Positions 46,301 to 55,061 of a stretch of 64,000 nt of DNA are shown here, piece by piece (the stretch's first letter is position 1; each line of letters begins with the position of its first letter). The notes under the pieces are model-generated. The model saw nothing but the letters and a program-made list of their open reading frames with translations. It searched no databases and was not told where the DNA came from. Source of the DNA: Flavobacterium johnsoniae (lineage in GTDB: Bacteria; Bacteroidota; Bacteroidia; Flavobacteriales; Flavobacteriaceae); the NCBI RefSeq assembly GCF_030388325.1, contig NZ_CP103794.1, positions 3,100,001 to 3,164,000 on the forward strand, in the 5' to 3' direction. A program made the position numbers and the translations under genes.

Positions 46301-46743
46301 GCGCCCATTCCAGTTCCTTTTACACGAATTGTAGCGCCAGGAAGCGGCTGTTTGTCTTTTGCATTATAAACAGTTCCTGTAATAAAACGCTCTGTTTCTT
46401 GATTCGCGCCAGAATCATTAGAAGTGTTTGAGTTGGTCAATAAAACTTGCTTTTTCTGAATGTAAAACGAGATATTTTTTCCGTTAAATAATGTCGTCAA
46501 AGTCTTTTCTAAAGAAGCATTATCAACATTAATATCTGCTAATTGTTCGGTATCAATTTTTCGAGCGTTATAAATAATTCTAAAATCTGTTTGCTCTTCA
46601 ATAGATTTGATAATTAGACTTATAGGTTTATTTTTTACGTGTAATGTAATAGTTTTATTTTGAGAAAAAGCCGAAAAACAGGATAAAAGAAAGCCTAAGA
46701 AAAATAGAATTTTTCTTGAATTGGGATGTATCGTAAATGTCAT
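43384..46743 (-). CDS. SusC/RagA TonB-linked transporter with STN signalling domain
   Basis: 1119 aa. A signal peptide ends at ...CFSAFSQ; an STN domain (about 30-105; FRIIYNARKIDTEQLADINV) contacts the FecR protein; a carboxypeptidase-like domain follows (about 120-205; ITGTVYNAKDKQPLPGATI). The plug has VIITSSYGTTKLKEE, IRGKGTLSS and PLIIVDGV, and the barrel ends with TISLGVNAKF. The STN domain makes it a signalling transporter that switches on its own sigma factor. The barrel is typical of SusC transporters (oligosaccharides, peptides or other nutrients); the substrate here is unknown. Confidence 0.95.
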   Translation of the reverse strand: MTFTIHPNSRKILFFLGFLLSCFSAFSQNKTITLHVKNKPISLIIKSIEEQTDFRIIYNARKIDTEQLADINVDNASLEKTLTTLFNGKNISFYIQKKQVLLTNSNTSNDSGANQETERFITGTVYNAKDKQPLPGATIRVKGTGMGAITDFNGKFVYQLKGNDIPNLVLEVGFLGMESQSQKADDKKNFVFYLQESADELNPVIITSSYGTTKLKEEIVGSISILNAKDIAVEQASESFDKMITGQIAGVMVENTSGVGGPVKINIRGKGTLSSLTNAITGTSSQPLIIVDGVVMSEEYAIDGGDFDGSGTFAENLTNPLMKIAPENIETISVLKDAAAVGIYGADGANGVILITTKKGKKGKTQFGFSNQLGVSSAINQIKYLNGEQYTEIRNQYLKNTTTNYVPFAYNGINTDWFGLLNQAGVYNKYNFNVSGANSKFSYRTNVSYTKIDEPQMGNDTKQLNAGINLGYSSGKWDINLMLNPSFVQKDAPNIFYGFAYLPTLSPYNADGTFSNLGVSGATAGNPLAAIQQNKNETQTFGILGSINLSYKLNNNIRFATLFGMDYSDKDQDRYFSGANESGQFNGSFTLGGILYPAWGRRLLNERNSTKWNWQGQALFNKDITENHSIDGVLGFELSEDKTDFHYSSGVGYVNPGVLNKITDAIRDDNPATPNVDESKAGQSYRGEISYNSRVSLFSQLNYNYKKRYFLLANYRRDESSVFGDDTNVANNGGIGAGWIISNENFLNSASWIDFLKLKASYGTTGNSRIGSYRSKGLYNIGQNAYNGGIGATTGDAPNGNLTWEKNAKFNAGFDFNIFNRVELSVEYYYDNKTNLIATRDVPTETGYSSVQLNAASMYNKGFEVTTRIKWIKSNAFKWTTAFNISTIDSKVTDLKGLGSDYSLANIALAQKIGYSTSTIWGIKWAGVDPATGRDLIEKNGKIYDSKTYGELYTIADWEPIGDRQADAYGGFYNSFTFFNNLTLSVRGDYQIGGDFLVSDVLVDKYSNTFNRNLSVNAYDHWRNPGDIVSQSAVTSSPQLSNLSKYMYNATYIRISNVNLSYNVPLKNTFLDTLSVFADATNVAYWYKEKSPKGMNGVREYSFTYPQARTISLGVNAKF

Positions 46744-46750
46744 GTTTTAT

Positions 46751-47857
46751 TTAGTTATGGAAAATTGGTGTAATAGTAATTGTGTTTTGTTTAATAGAAT
46801 AATTAAATGGCGTGTCGCGTTTTAGAAGCTCTAAAATGTTTTCGACACTAGATTCACTAATTTTTATTGAACCTGTAAAACTCTGTTTGGCCAAAACAGC
46901 ATTTTCGTTGATAATTTCGACGTCGTAGGTACGTTCAATAATCTTAATAATTGTTGAAAATGGGGTATTTTGAAATGCAAGTTCACCTTGAGTCCAAGCT
47001 TCATAAAATGAGGTGTCCACTGTTTTGGTGATCATTTTTTTGGACTCGCTTTGCCAAACTGCCATTTGGGTTGGCTTAAGCAAAACGGCATTTAAAGGAT
47101 TGTCTTTTTCAGACATTTGAATGCTTCCTTCGACCAAAACACTGCTCACGGTTTTGTCTTCAGGATAAGCACTTACATTAAATCTTGTTCCGAGAACTTC
47201 TATATCAACTTCTTCAGAATGAACAATAAACGGATGCTGCTTGTCTTTGGCAACTTCAAAAAATGCTTCACCGGATAAATAAACATTCCTTTTTCCGTTA
47301 ATTCCAAATTGTTCCGGATAACGTAAAGTCGTTCCAGAATTTAAACTCACAAGGGTACCATCTGAAAGTTTAAGTTTGAAAGTTTTTCCGTAAGGAACTG
47401 TAAGCGTGTGATATAAAACTTCTGTATCGAGAACTTTTCCGAAATACATAATCTGATCAGGAAATTTTCTGGCAACCAATTCGCCTTTGTCATTAACCAA
47501 AGCGTTTAGATTTTTTTCAGAAAAGTATTCTAATCTTCCATCGCCTAATTCGAGAACAATTTCTTTAGAAGTTGTTGTTCTTTCATTAAAATAAAAAGCA
47601 AGCCTAGCCAAACCAATACAAACAACAAGAACGGCCGCGTATTTAAAATACTTTCTAATGTTGTTTTTTGGTTTTAAAGTAACAACAGGAACTTCACGTG
47701 AAATAGTTCCAGTAAGCGCTGTTAAAGCCCAAGTCTTTTTTAAAGTTATAAATTCCTTCTTGTTTTCTTCTGATGCATCAATCCACTCAAAAAGTTGTGC
47801 AACTTCTTGTTCAGATGCTTCATTAGACAAGTATTTATAAATTATTTCCAATGTCAT
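46751..47857 (-). CDS. FecR family anti-sigma regulator
   Basis: 368 aa. The cytoplasmic N-terminal domain has YKYLSNEASEQEVAQLFEWIDASEENKKEF (binds sigma), a membrane helix at about 72-90, and a periplasmic FecR domain with LTVPYGKTFKLKLSDGTLVSLNSGTTLRYPEQF and YLSGEAFFEVAKDKQHPF. The C-terminal STN-like DUF4974 region ends FNYSIKQNTITITPIF. It senses the SusC transporter through its STN domain and activates the sigma factor encoded upstream. It ends 7 bases before the SusC start. Confidence 0.95.
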   Translation of the reverse strand: MTLEIIYKYLSNEASEQEVAQLFEWIDASEENKKEFITLKKTWALTALTGTISREVPVVTLKPKNNIRKYFKYAAVLVVCIGLARLAFYFNERTTTSKEIVLELGDGRLEYFSEKNLNALVNDKGELVARKFPDQIMYFGKVLDTEVLYHTLTVPYGKTFKLKLSDGTLVSLNSGTTLRYPEQFGINGKRNVYLSGEAFFEVAKDKQHPFIVHSEEVDIEVLGTRFNVSAYPEDKTVSSVLVEGSIQMSEKDNPLNAVLLKPTQMAVWQSESKKMITKTVDTSFYEAWTQGELAFQNTPFSTIIKIIERTYDVEIINENAVLAKQSFTGSIKISESSVENILELLKRDTPFNYSIKQNTITITPIFHN

Positions 47858-47924
47858 AAATGCGTTTTTAAACTTCTCGCTATAGTTAGTACACTTCAGA
47901 AATAAAAAACCCTACCTTTTATTT

Positions 47925-48524
47925 TTACTTATTACAAATAAGGATAAAAATTAGGAACAAATAATCGGATAATTTGGTTTTTAAAATCTTCAAAGCCTTT
48001 GTCATATGGGCTTCTACGGCTTTTAAAGTCACTTCCATTTCTTCTGCGATTTCTGCATTTTTTTTATTCTCAAAACGTTTTTTTATAAAAACTTCGCGAG
48101 TTTTGGGTGGTAAATCGTTAATTGATTCCTGAATTATTCGTTCTAATTCGGTTAATTCTAAAGTGTCAAATTGAACTGAATTTAAAACTTCAATATTCAA
48201 TTCTTTTTCTTTTTGGTTAAGAAGGTCGTTTTTGAATTTATCTTTCACTTTGTTGTGACGAATTAAATTCAAACATTTTGATTTGGCGTAAGTATATAAG
48301 AAAGCCTGAATTCCATTAATAGATTCTACGCTTTCTCTATTTTGCCATAAGTGTAGTAGGGCTTCTTGAGCAAGATTTTCAGCTTCATCATGATCATAAA
48401 TAAACTGAATACTGAAAGATTGAATTCTCCTAAAATATTTGTCGTAGAAAAACTTAAAGGCAGTTTCGTTTCCATCCTTAAAGGAATGGAAAAGTTCTAA
48501 TTCGAAACTGGTATTGTTATTCAT
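47925..48524 (-). CDS. ECF RNA polymerase sigma factor (Bacteroidota SigW-like)
   Basis: 199 aa from ATG 48524; an in-frame start at 48599 would overlap the -7 promoter element. Sigma region 2 is in FHSFKDGNETAFKFFYDKYFRRIQSF to DEAENLAQEALLHLWQNRESV; region 4 is in INDLPPKTREVFIKKRFENKKNAEIAEEM and VEAHMTKALKILKTKL. It recruits RNA polymerase to the operon when released by FecR. The -7 element is at 48597-48604, with a leader of about 65 bases. Confidence 0.93.
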   Translation of the reverse strand: MNNNTSFELELFHSFKDGNETAFKFFYDKYFRRIQSFSIQFIYDHDEAENLAQEALLHLWQNRESVESINGIQAFLYTYAKSKCLNLIRHNKVKDKFKNDLLNQKEKELNIEVLNSVQFDTLELTELERIIQESINDLPPKTREVFIKKRFENKKNAEIAEEMEVTLKAVEAHMTKALKILKTKLSDYLFLIFILICNK

Positions 48525-48596
48525 CAAACGAAATTTACTTTGGATAAGCAATATTAAGTAAATTTTAAAAAAAACTCGATTTTGCTTAGAAAGCGG

Positions 48597-48604
48597 CAAA
48601 TATA
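48597..48604 (-). promoter_or_regulatory. -7 promoter element of the sigma/FecR/SusCD operon
   Basis: CAAATATA on the plus strand is TATATTTG on the minus strand, an exact TAnnTTTG, about 75 bases before the sigma-factor ATG. Confidence 0.6.
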
Positions 48605-49009
48605 AAAGTTTATTTATATTAATTCTAAATAAAATAAAATTATTGAATATTTGGAGAAATTTTATTCAGAATTGGTTGATTTTAACACAAAGAGTGCTAA
48701 GGTTTACGCAAAGTTCGCAAGGTTTTTTGATATGCTGGATTTAATAAAAACGCAAAAGTTCGCAAAGCTTTGAGTAAAAACTTTGCGAACTTATTTTTTT
48801 GCCACAGATTAAAGGATTAAAATTTTTAAAATCTTTTTAATCTGTGAAATCTGTGGCTAAATATTGCGTTCCAATGGTTGAAACCATTGGCTATATTTCC
48901 CATTTTGGAATCTTTGTGAACTTTTATGGTAAAAAACTACCCGCAAAGCTTAAAAAAACTTAGCGAACTTTGCATAAATCTCAGCGCTCTTTGCGTTAAA
49001 ATAAAACAG
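48605..49009. repeat. Composite repeat region with four repeat types
   Basis: No gene in 400 bases. From left: CAAAG/GCAAGG units (48685-48720), a CGCAAAAGTTCGCAAAG pair with its complement (48752-48790), a GCCACAGATT...AATCTGTGGC inverted repeat (48803-48862), and CCAATGGTTGAAACCATTGG (48871-48890). More CGCAAAGCTT and AGCGAACTTTGC units follow, up to 49000, facing the ABC permease gene. Confidence 0.8.
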
Positions 49010-50362
49010 TTAAAAAACTGCTCTAGTATTAAAATTCCTCCATCCTAAACCTATCAAAAATAAAATGAAAAGCAATAAAGGCAAAAATGCTTTTGTAAAA
49101 CTATTTTTAGATGCATCTTTAAAAGTTTCTACTTTAAATTTATCCCATTTTTCATTATTTACAGCCGCTTCAGAGAATATTTTCGGATAAAAATACAATC
49201 TCATTTTTTCATGAAATTTACTGGTTTCTTTCAAAAACAAAAGTTGGTTTTCTAAATCGGAATGCGCGATTTCATTCAATTGTAATTGTGTATGAAGCGT
49301 CGGAATAAATTGTGCGATTTTTTGACTAGCAAGGTTTCGCTGTTGAAGTTTAGCTTCCAATTCGCTTGACAAAACTGCCGATTCATCGTCGCCCATTTGT
49401 TGCATGGCATAATACCAAAGCCAGCTAAATTCTTTGTCTTTTGGAATTTTATACGATCTAAACTGCGGATAATGTTTGTAAAATTTCTCCATCGTTTCAT
49501 TTTTATCCGTGTCCCATTTTTCATGATAGGCATTTCGCTGTTTTAAAGTCAATTCTAAAGCTTCGGGAACTTTGTACTGATTTACGATATAAGCATTGAT
49601 TCCGGCTGGAACAATGATGATTAAAAACAGCCAAATCGTCAATAAAATAACTGCATTAAAATTAGAATGCTTTTGAAGAGAAACAATAAAAAAGCAAACT
49701 GCAAACCAAAATAAAATATACAAAACTGCAATTCCGTAGAAAATGAAAAAAGATTGATCTAAAGGAATTTTTAAAAATAAAACAGCAATAAAAAGTAAAA
49801 TACTCAATAACGCTATTAAACTTAAAATTTTGATATAGAATAGTTTTAAGATATACAGAAATGTGTTTTGACTTTGTGTGGCTACAATTTTCCAAGTTCC
49901 GCTTTCTTTTTCTTCAGAAATAATATTGTATGAAAATGATATAATTAAAAGCGGGAAAAGATAAATCAGAACAAAACTAAAATCAATATTTCCTGCTAAA
50001 AGATTGTTCGCATTGTTAAGTTCGGCATCGTATTTCTGACCTTCTAAACCACGAATTGTCACACTTTGAATGGACGGATTTACATCGCGCTGTCCGATTG
50101 CTAAACTGTTGATTGGTAAGGTTTCATTAACTAAAGAAAACTTTATATAATACAATAAAAGTCCGATTTCGTCTTTATGAAATTCCGCATTTCTGGCAAT
50201 ATGTTCTTTTTGATAAATGGAAGCTTCCTGAATATTATTTTGCTGTTTGCTTTGAAATTGTTTTCCAATTAACAGACTTATAAAACCAATGCACAGCAAG
50301 AAAAGCAAACCAATTTTGGTTCCTTTTGACCGAATGAAATTTTTGAATAGTAATGATAACAT
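49010..50362 (-). CDS. ABC transporter permease, DUF3526 type
   Basis: 450 aa. TM1 is at the N-terminus (LFLLCIGFISLLIGKQF), a long extracytoplasmic domain fills much of residues 30-130, and further helices run LLIISFSYNIISEEKESGTWKIVATQ, IALLSILLFIAVLFLKIP and TIWLFLIIIVPAGINAYIV, with a last one near 435. The EEKESGTWKI and LTLKQRNAYHEKWD patterns are DUF3526/ABC-2 type. It is the second of two paralogous permeases and starts 1 base before the upstream permease's stop, so the two are translated together. Confidence 0.85.
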   Translation of the reverse strand: MLSLLFKNFIRSKGTKIGLLFLLCIGFISLLIGKQFQSKQQNNIQEASIYQKEHIARNAEFHKDEIGLLLYYIKFSLVNETLPINSLAIGQRDVNPSIQSVTIRGLEGQKYDAELNNANNLLAGNIDFSFVLIYLFPLLIISFSYNIISEEKESGTWKIVATQSQNTFLYILKLFYIKILSLIALLSILLFIAVLFLKIPLDQSFFIFYGIAVLYILFWFAVCFFIVSLQKHSNFNAVILLTIWLFLIIIVPAGINAYIVNQYKVPEALELTLKQRNAYHEKWDTDKNETMEKFYKHYPQFRSYKIPKDKEFSWLWYYAMQQMGDDESAVLSSELEAKLQQRNLASQKIAQFIPTLHTQLQLNEIAHSDLENQLLFLKETSKFHEKMRLYFYPKIFSEAAVNNEKWDKFKVETFKDASKNSFTKAFLPLLLFILFLIGLGWRNFNTRAVF

Positions 50363-50363
50363 A

Positions 50364-51815
50364 TTAAATGGCTTTAAGTTTTTGAGCTGCGATTCTAACT
50401 AAAATGAAAAGCAACGTAATCCAGAGAACAATCGAAATAATCGAAATGATTTCGTTTCTTAAAACGGTTTCGATTGGTTTGGGTTCATAATGAAAATCTT
50501 CCATATCGGCCCAATGTTCTTTGCCAATTGTCAAAGGTTTATCATTTGGTCCAGGTTTTTTATTGCTGATGTATTTAATCTGCAAAGCATTCATTTTTTG
50601 AGCCATTTTATAACGATAATCTTCGGCCTGTTTCTGAAAGTCGATATACGATTCGTAATCTGTGTTTGATAATCCCATCGAAAGATTTTTCATCGCGATA
50701 TACGGATTCAGGAAAGAAACTGTTTTAGAAAAACTATTTTGTTTTTTATAAATCTGAAGTAATTCAGCCAAATGCTCATTATAAATTCTTGAACTTATTT
50801 TTTCGCCTTCAGTCATAATAAATCCAGAATAATTGAATGGAAGTTTCTGAACGGAATCGACTTTGTAAGCGTGTAAAAGCGAATCTTTTATCGCTTTATA
50901 ATGCGGATCATTTGGATTATGACTGTCGCCTTGTTTTAAAATATCTTTCTCAATATCGCTGTTAAATTGGATTTTTGAAGGTGCTTCATAAATATACGCT
51001 CCAATTGCCTGAGTCGTTCTTGGTAAAATAATGGTGAAAAGCAACCAAATTCCGATAAGCGTAATTAATGCTTTTTTAGAAGTTTTACTAATCGCCGAAA
51101 TCAAAACCGCAATAACACAGAAGAATAGGAGATAAGCAAAATGAAAAAGTATAAACAAAATCATTTTGATTGTTTCGTCTGCCGCAATGTTAAAATCTTG
51201 AAGAAACAGCCAAACTAAAACCAAAACAATAATGGTTGGAACAAAAAGCATCATAATAACGCTGGCAACACCCAAAATCTTTCCAGTTAAAAGCTGTTTC
51301 CAATTGATTTCTTGCGTTAGAAGTATTTTTAAAGTACCATTTTCTCGTTCGTAAGCAATCGAATTAAATCCAAGAAAAAAGATCAATAAAGGCAGTAAAA
51401 CTTGCAAAACCATTGCAATACTGATTTCTCCAAATCGAAGCATGCTATTTGAAAATCCCGCTTCAGAAAAATTGGCTGTATTTTGTTTGTGAGCTTCAAG
51501 GAAAATGGCATTTCCAAAAAATGGTTCCATTCCGAATTCAAAAACGCTCAAAGAAGTACTTTTTCTAAAAGCAAAATTTCCGTAATGCGCCATTCTATGC
51601 GGATTCTTGTCTGGATTTTTTAACCAATCTTCTCTTGATTCGTGCTGGTATTTTTCGCTGGTTTCGTTCTGGGTTTTATAATTTTCCCAACCGGAAAATG
51701 TAGCGTATAAAAGTAAAATACCAATAAAAATTGTGATAATAAAGACCGCCGAATTTTTAAAAACAGATTGCCTTAAATGTTTGGCAATTAAAAGTTCTGA
51801 ATGTAATATTTTCAT
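50364..51815 (-). CDS. ABC transporter permease, DUF3526 type (first of pair)
   Basis: 483 aa. TM1 near 22-40, a periplasmic domain with RMAHYGNFAFRK (family HYGxxxF motif), then ABC-2 permease helices: LLPLLIFFLGFNSIAYERENGTLKILLTQEINWKQLLTGKI, VIMMLFVPTIIVLVLVWLFL, FAYLLFFCVIAVLISAISKT and IGIWLLFTIILPR. The YERENGTLKILL motif matches the YERE-xGT pattern of DUF3526. It probably forms a heteromeric permease with its neighbour and the ATPase at 54148. Its ATG is 5 bases after the TonB receptor stop. Confidence 0.88.
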   Translation of the reverse strand: MKILHSELLIAKHLRQSVFKNSAVFIITIFIGILLLYATFSGWENYKTQNETSEKYQHESREDWLKNPDKNPHRMAHYGNFAFRKSTSLSVFEFGMEPFFGNAIFLEAHKQNTANFSEAGFSNSMLRFGEISIAMVLQVLLPLLIFFLGFNSIAYERENGTLKILLTQEINWKQLLTGKILGVASVIMMLFVPTIIVLVLVWLFLQDFNIAADETIKMILFILFHFAYLLFFCVIAVLISAISKTSKKALITLIGIWLLFTIILPRTTQAIGAYIYEAPSKIQFNSDIEKDILKQGDSHNPNDPHYKAIKDSLLHAYKVDSVQKLPFNYSGFIMTEGEKISSRIYNEHLAELLQIYKKQNSFSKTVSFLNPYIAMKNLSMGLSNTDYESYIDFQKQAEDYRYKMAQKMNALQIKYISNKKPGPNDKPLTIGKEHWADMEDFHYEPKPIETVLRNEIISIISIVLWITLLFILVRIAAQKLKAI

Positions 51816-51820
51816 ATAAA

Positions 51821-54118
51821 CTAAAATTTATAAGTTACAGTTAAGCTTGCGTTTCTAGGACTTCCAGGAAATAATCTCAAATAATTTTGAGCACCTAACC
51901 AATACGTTTTATTTAGAAGATTTCCGGCATTTGCAGCGATTTGTATATTGCTGTTATTAGGTTTGTAATAAAGCGCTGCATCAAAAATGGTAAAATCAGG
52001 AAGCGTAAAATCTCTTGTAAACCAAGGCACTTTGCTGCTTTGATATTGCATTCCAAAACCAATTCCGAAATCGTCTAAAGCAGAATCTGAAGCAAAGTTG
52101 TAGCGTGTCCACAAATTGGCGCTGTTTTTAGGCGTATTTTGCTTTCTCTGACCAATTAAAGAAGCGTTGGCATCATTTGTAATTTCGGCATCGATATAAC
52201 TATACGAAGCGTTTATTTGCCAATCTGGCGTAATATATCCAGCTAAATCGCATTCAAAACCACGACTTCTTTCGCCGCCTCTTGTCACCAAAAGATCTGG
52301 ATTTGCAGGATCATTCGCGTTCATCAAAATATTACGCTGATTGATTTCGTAAACCGCGGCATTAAAACTTACATTATTATTGAAGAAAACGGCTTTCATT
52401 CCAAACTCTTTCAAATCACTTTCCAACGGTTTAAAAAGACTTCCGGCAGGTAAACTTCCAGTTTGAGGCATTAAAGTTGTCGTGTTCGATTGCGGCTGAT
52501 AACCTTCTAAATAAGTGGTATAAACATTTATCGCGCTATTTATGGCATACGTAACACCAATTCTTGGTAATAAAGCGGTTTTCTTAACGGTTAATTCTTT
52601 ATTAGATTTATAATTGGTAATATCTTCAAACCATTCGTTTCTCAACCCCAATAAAAAAGTAAATTTTTCCCATTGAATTTGATCTTGAATATAAACTGCA
52701 TTAGTCGTCGTAAGAGCAGAAGGAAGCGCTGTACGCACGTTTATTACGTAATCTTCCGTATTTCTTAAAGCGTAAGAAGGATTATTCAAATCAAAGAAAT
52801 TGACATTTGGTTTTGGTAAAACAACACCGTTTACCGTTACTGTTTGATAGTTTGAAGCATTTGCGGGAACAAAAGAATTGGCAACACTTCCGTCTTTCAG
52901 TAAATAACCTCTCGCCGCATTTTGTCCGCCTCCAATGTTTTTATTCCAACTGCTTAAATCATAGCCCGTCAATAGTTTATGATTTAATTTTCCTGTTTTA
53001 AAATCAAAATTAAAATAAGCGCTCAAATTGTCAACATCCCAATATTGCTGGCGTAGTACAAATTGCATCATTGCCAGACTCGTAACAGGCTGATTGTTCA
53101 TATCGACAGCAAAAGCATTTGTAGTGCGATGTTCTTGAAGGTTTTCTGTCCAAGTTTGTTTCATATACGAAGCATTAAAACCAATTTTTGAAGTGAATTT
53201 ATGAGCTAAATTCGTCATCAAAATCATTTCTTTAGATTTAAAATAATCTCCTGAAGCGCCTAAATTCAAGCTAATTGGAGTTTGGTTTAAATTAGTCGAA
53301 CCTGCAACAGCACCAAAAATCGGTTGTCCGCGATCTAAAACTCCTGTCATGTCGCTGAGAATCAATTCGGTATTAATAGCCGTTTTTTCGTTCGGAACAT
53401 AACTGAAAGAAGGAGAAATCAAATAAGACTTATTATTAACTAAATCACGAAATGATTTTGCTTCTTGATACGCTCCGTTTACACGATATAAAAGTGTTTT
53501 TGAATCGTTTAAAGGTCCTGTAAAATCCAAAGTTCCTCGAATTGTACTGAAACTTCCAACAGTAAAGCTCACTTCTTTTCGGTCAATTGCCAAAGGTTTT
53601 TTCGTTACCATATTAATACTTCCGCCAGGATCTACAGAAGAAAACGTTGCGCTAGAAGGACCTTTAATAACTTCAACTCGCTCAATATTAGTTGTTAATG
53701 GTTGTAGAAAATAATATTGTCTAGTTCGCATTCCATTGATAATCTGACCTTCTTCGTTCTGACTGATGCCTCGAATAGTGTATTGATTGTAATAACTTGC
53801 TGGAATAACTCCGCTTGCCATTTTTACAACATCGGCGAGATAAATGGCGCCTTTATCGGCAATTAATTCTTTTGTAATACTCGAAATAGACTGTGGAATA
53901 TCTTTGTTTAAAGTGGCCGTTTTAGTAGCCGAAAAAGAATAATCGCTATTGTACTTTCGCGTTGAGCGACCAATAATTTCGACAGTTTGCAATTCGTTGC
54001 GTTTGCTTTCTAATTCCAGAGAATCTTTAGTAATGCTGTCTTTAACTTTTTTGTTAGTTTGCGCATTTAAAATAGAAAAAGTGCTTACTAAGAATAGTAA
54101 GCAAAATAGATGTTTCAT
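51821..54118 (-). CDS. TonB-dependent siderophore-type receptor
   Basis: 765 aa. Signal peptide ends at SILNAQ; there is no STN or carboxypeptidase-like domain. The plug has IPQSISSITKELIADKGAIYLADVVKMASGVIPAS and IERVEVIKGPSSATFSSVDPGGSINMVTKKP, both hallmarks of siderophore/metallophore receptors; the barrel closes with ASLTVTYKF. It lies between the ABC ATPase (29 bases upstream) and the two DUF3526 permeases, in one probable operon headed by the small His/Cys-rich protein at 55412. The ligand could be a metal chelate; that is inference. Confidence 0.93.
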   Translation of the reverse strand: MKHLFCLLFLVSTFSILNAQTNKKVKDSITKDSLELESKRNELQTVEIIGRSTRKYNSDYSFSATKTATLNKDIPQSISSITKELIADKGAIYLADVVKMASGVIPASYYNQYTIRGISQNEEGQIINGMRTRQYYFLQPLTTNIERVEVIKGPSSATFSSVDPGGSINMVTKKPLAIDRKEVSFTVGSFSTIRGTLDFTGPLNDSKTLLYRVNGAYQEAKSFRDLVNNKSYLISPSFSYVPNEKTAINTELILSDMTGVLDRGQPIFGAVAGSTNLNQTPISLNLGASGDYFKSKEMILMTNLAHKFTSKIGFNASYMKQTWTENLQEHRTTNAFAVDMNNQPVTSLAMMQFVLRQQYWDVDNLSAYFNFDFKTGKLNHKLLTGYDLSSWNKNIGGGQNAARGYLLKDGSVANSFVPANASNYQTVTVNGVVLPKPNVNFFDLNNPSYALRNTEDYVINVRTALPSALTTTNAVYIQDQIQWEKFTFLLGLRNEWFEDITNYKSNKELTVKKTALLPRIGVTYAINSAINVYTTYLEGYQPQSNTTTLMPQTGSLPAGSLFKPLESDLKEFGMKAVFFNNNVSFNAAVYEINQRNILMNANDPANPDLLVTRGGERSRGFECDLAGYITPDWQINASYSYIDAEITNDANASLIGQRKQNTPKNSANLWTRYNFASDSALDDFGIGFGMQYQSSKVPWFTRDFTLPDFTIFDAALYYKPNNSNIQIAANAGNLLNKTYWLGAQNYLRLFPGSPRNASLTVTYKF

Positions 54119-54147
54119 TTTTATAGTGATGGAAATCGAGTTTCCTT

Positions 54148-54843
54148 TTAAACCGTTTGTAAATACAAATTTTCTAATTCGTTGGCAGAAATTTTCTCTG
54201 CTTCAATTACTGTAACTAAGTTTCCTTGTTTCATAATTCCGATGTGAGTAGCCACTTCGCGCGCTCTAAAAATATCGTGAGTTGCCATTAAAATTGCTGT
54301 TCCGTCTGCCGAAAGTTCTTTTAAAATCTGAGAAAACTCATTAGATGCTTTCGGGTCTAAACCGCTGGTTGGTTCGTCTAGCAAAAGCACTTTCGCTTTT
54401 TTAGCAATGGCAATCGCAATTCCCACTTTCTGACGCATTCCTTTAGAATATCCTCCAAGATTTTGATCGTGCGCTTTAGTTTGTAATCCCGCTTTATTTA
54501 AAAAGTAAACCAATTCTCCTTTTGAGTATTTAAAACCTGCCAATGAAGAGAAAAATTTCAGGTTTTCTAATCCAGTTAAATTCGGATAAAGCATTACTGT
54601 TTCTGGAATGTACGCCACAAATTCTTTTGTCGTTTTAGCATTTAAAACAACAGGTATATCGTTGATGGTTAAAGTTCCTTCAGTTGGTTCGATAAAACCT
54701 AAAAACAAGTTTATTGTTGTGGTTTTTCCGGCACCGTTTTGGCCTAAAAGCGCAAATATTTCGCCTTCTTTAATATTTAAATTCAGATCGTTTAAAGCAA
54801 TATTATCGCCATATTTCTTAGTCAGATTTTCAGCTGTAAGCAT
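54148..54843 (-). CDS. ABC transporter ATP-binding protein
   Basis: 231 aa. Walker A is GQNGAGKTTT (about 34-43), the signature is GGYSKGMRQKVGIA (Tyr replaces Leu/Ser in the LSGGQ position), Walker B is VLLLDEPTSGLDP, and the H-loop His lies in MATHDIF. This is the CcmA/NosF-type subfamily that pairs with DUF3526-type permeases. It drives the two permeases at 49010 and 50364. It begins the downstream block of the operon after a 218-base gap from the small exported protein. Confidence 0.93.
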   Translation of the reverse strand: MLTAENLTKKYGDNIALNDLNLNIKEGEIFALLGQNGAGKTTTINLFLGFIEPTEGTLTINDIPVVLNAKTTKEFVAYIPETVMLYPNLTGLENLKFFSSLAGFKYSKGELVYFLNKAGLQTKAHDQNLGGYSKGMRQKVGIAIAIAKKAKVLLLDEPTSGLDPKASNEFSQILKELSADGTAILMATHDIFRAREVATHIGIMKQGNLVTVIEAEKISANELENLYLQTV

Positions 54844-54932
54844 AATTATTTATGATTTGGATTTTAATTTTGAGAATTGTAAATAATGTTTCAGGCGAGC
54901 TTTAATAAGCCTGCCTAAATAATTTCGATAAA

Positions 54933-55049
54933 ATGAATGATAAAAGTTTACTGCGATTTATTCGCGAAAGCATCACTAAAACAGACAAAGAAATGTCTGA
55001 ATTAATGTATAATAGATCAAATAGATTTCTTCGCTCAAAAGCGAATTAA
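54933..55049 (+). CDS. Possible 38-residue ORF
   Basis: A short frame on the plus strand, beginning MNDKSLLRFIRESITKTDKE and ending SNRFLRSKAN, lies opposite to the surrounding minus-strand operon. It is basic and looks protein-like in composition (R, K and S spread evenly). No ribosome site or homologue is known to me. It may be a gene fragment or chance; listed for completeness. Confidence 0.3.
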   Translation: MNDKSLLRFIRESITKTDKEMSELMYNRSNRFLRSKAN

Positions 55050-55061
55050 AAAGGGGGTAAA

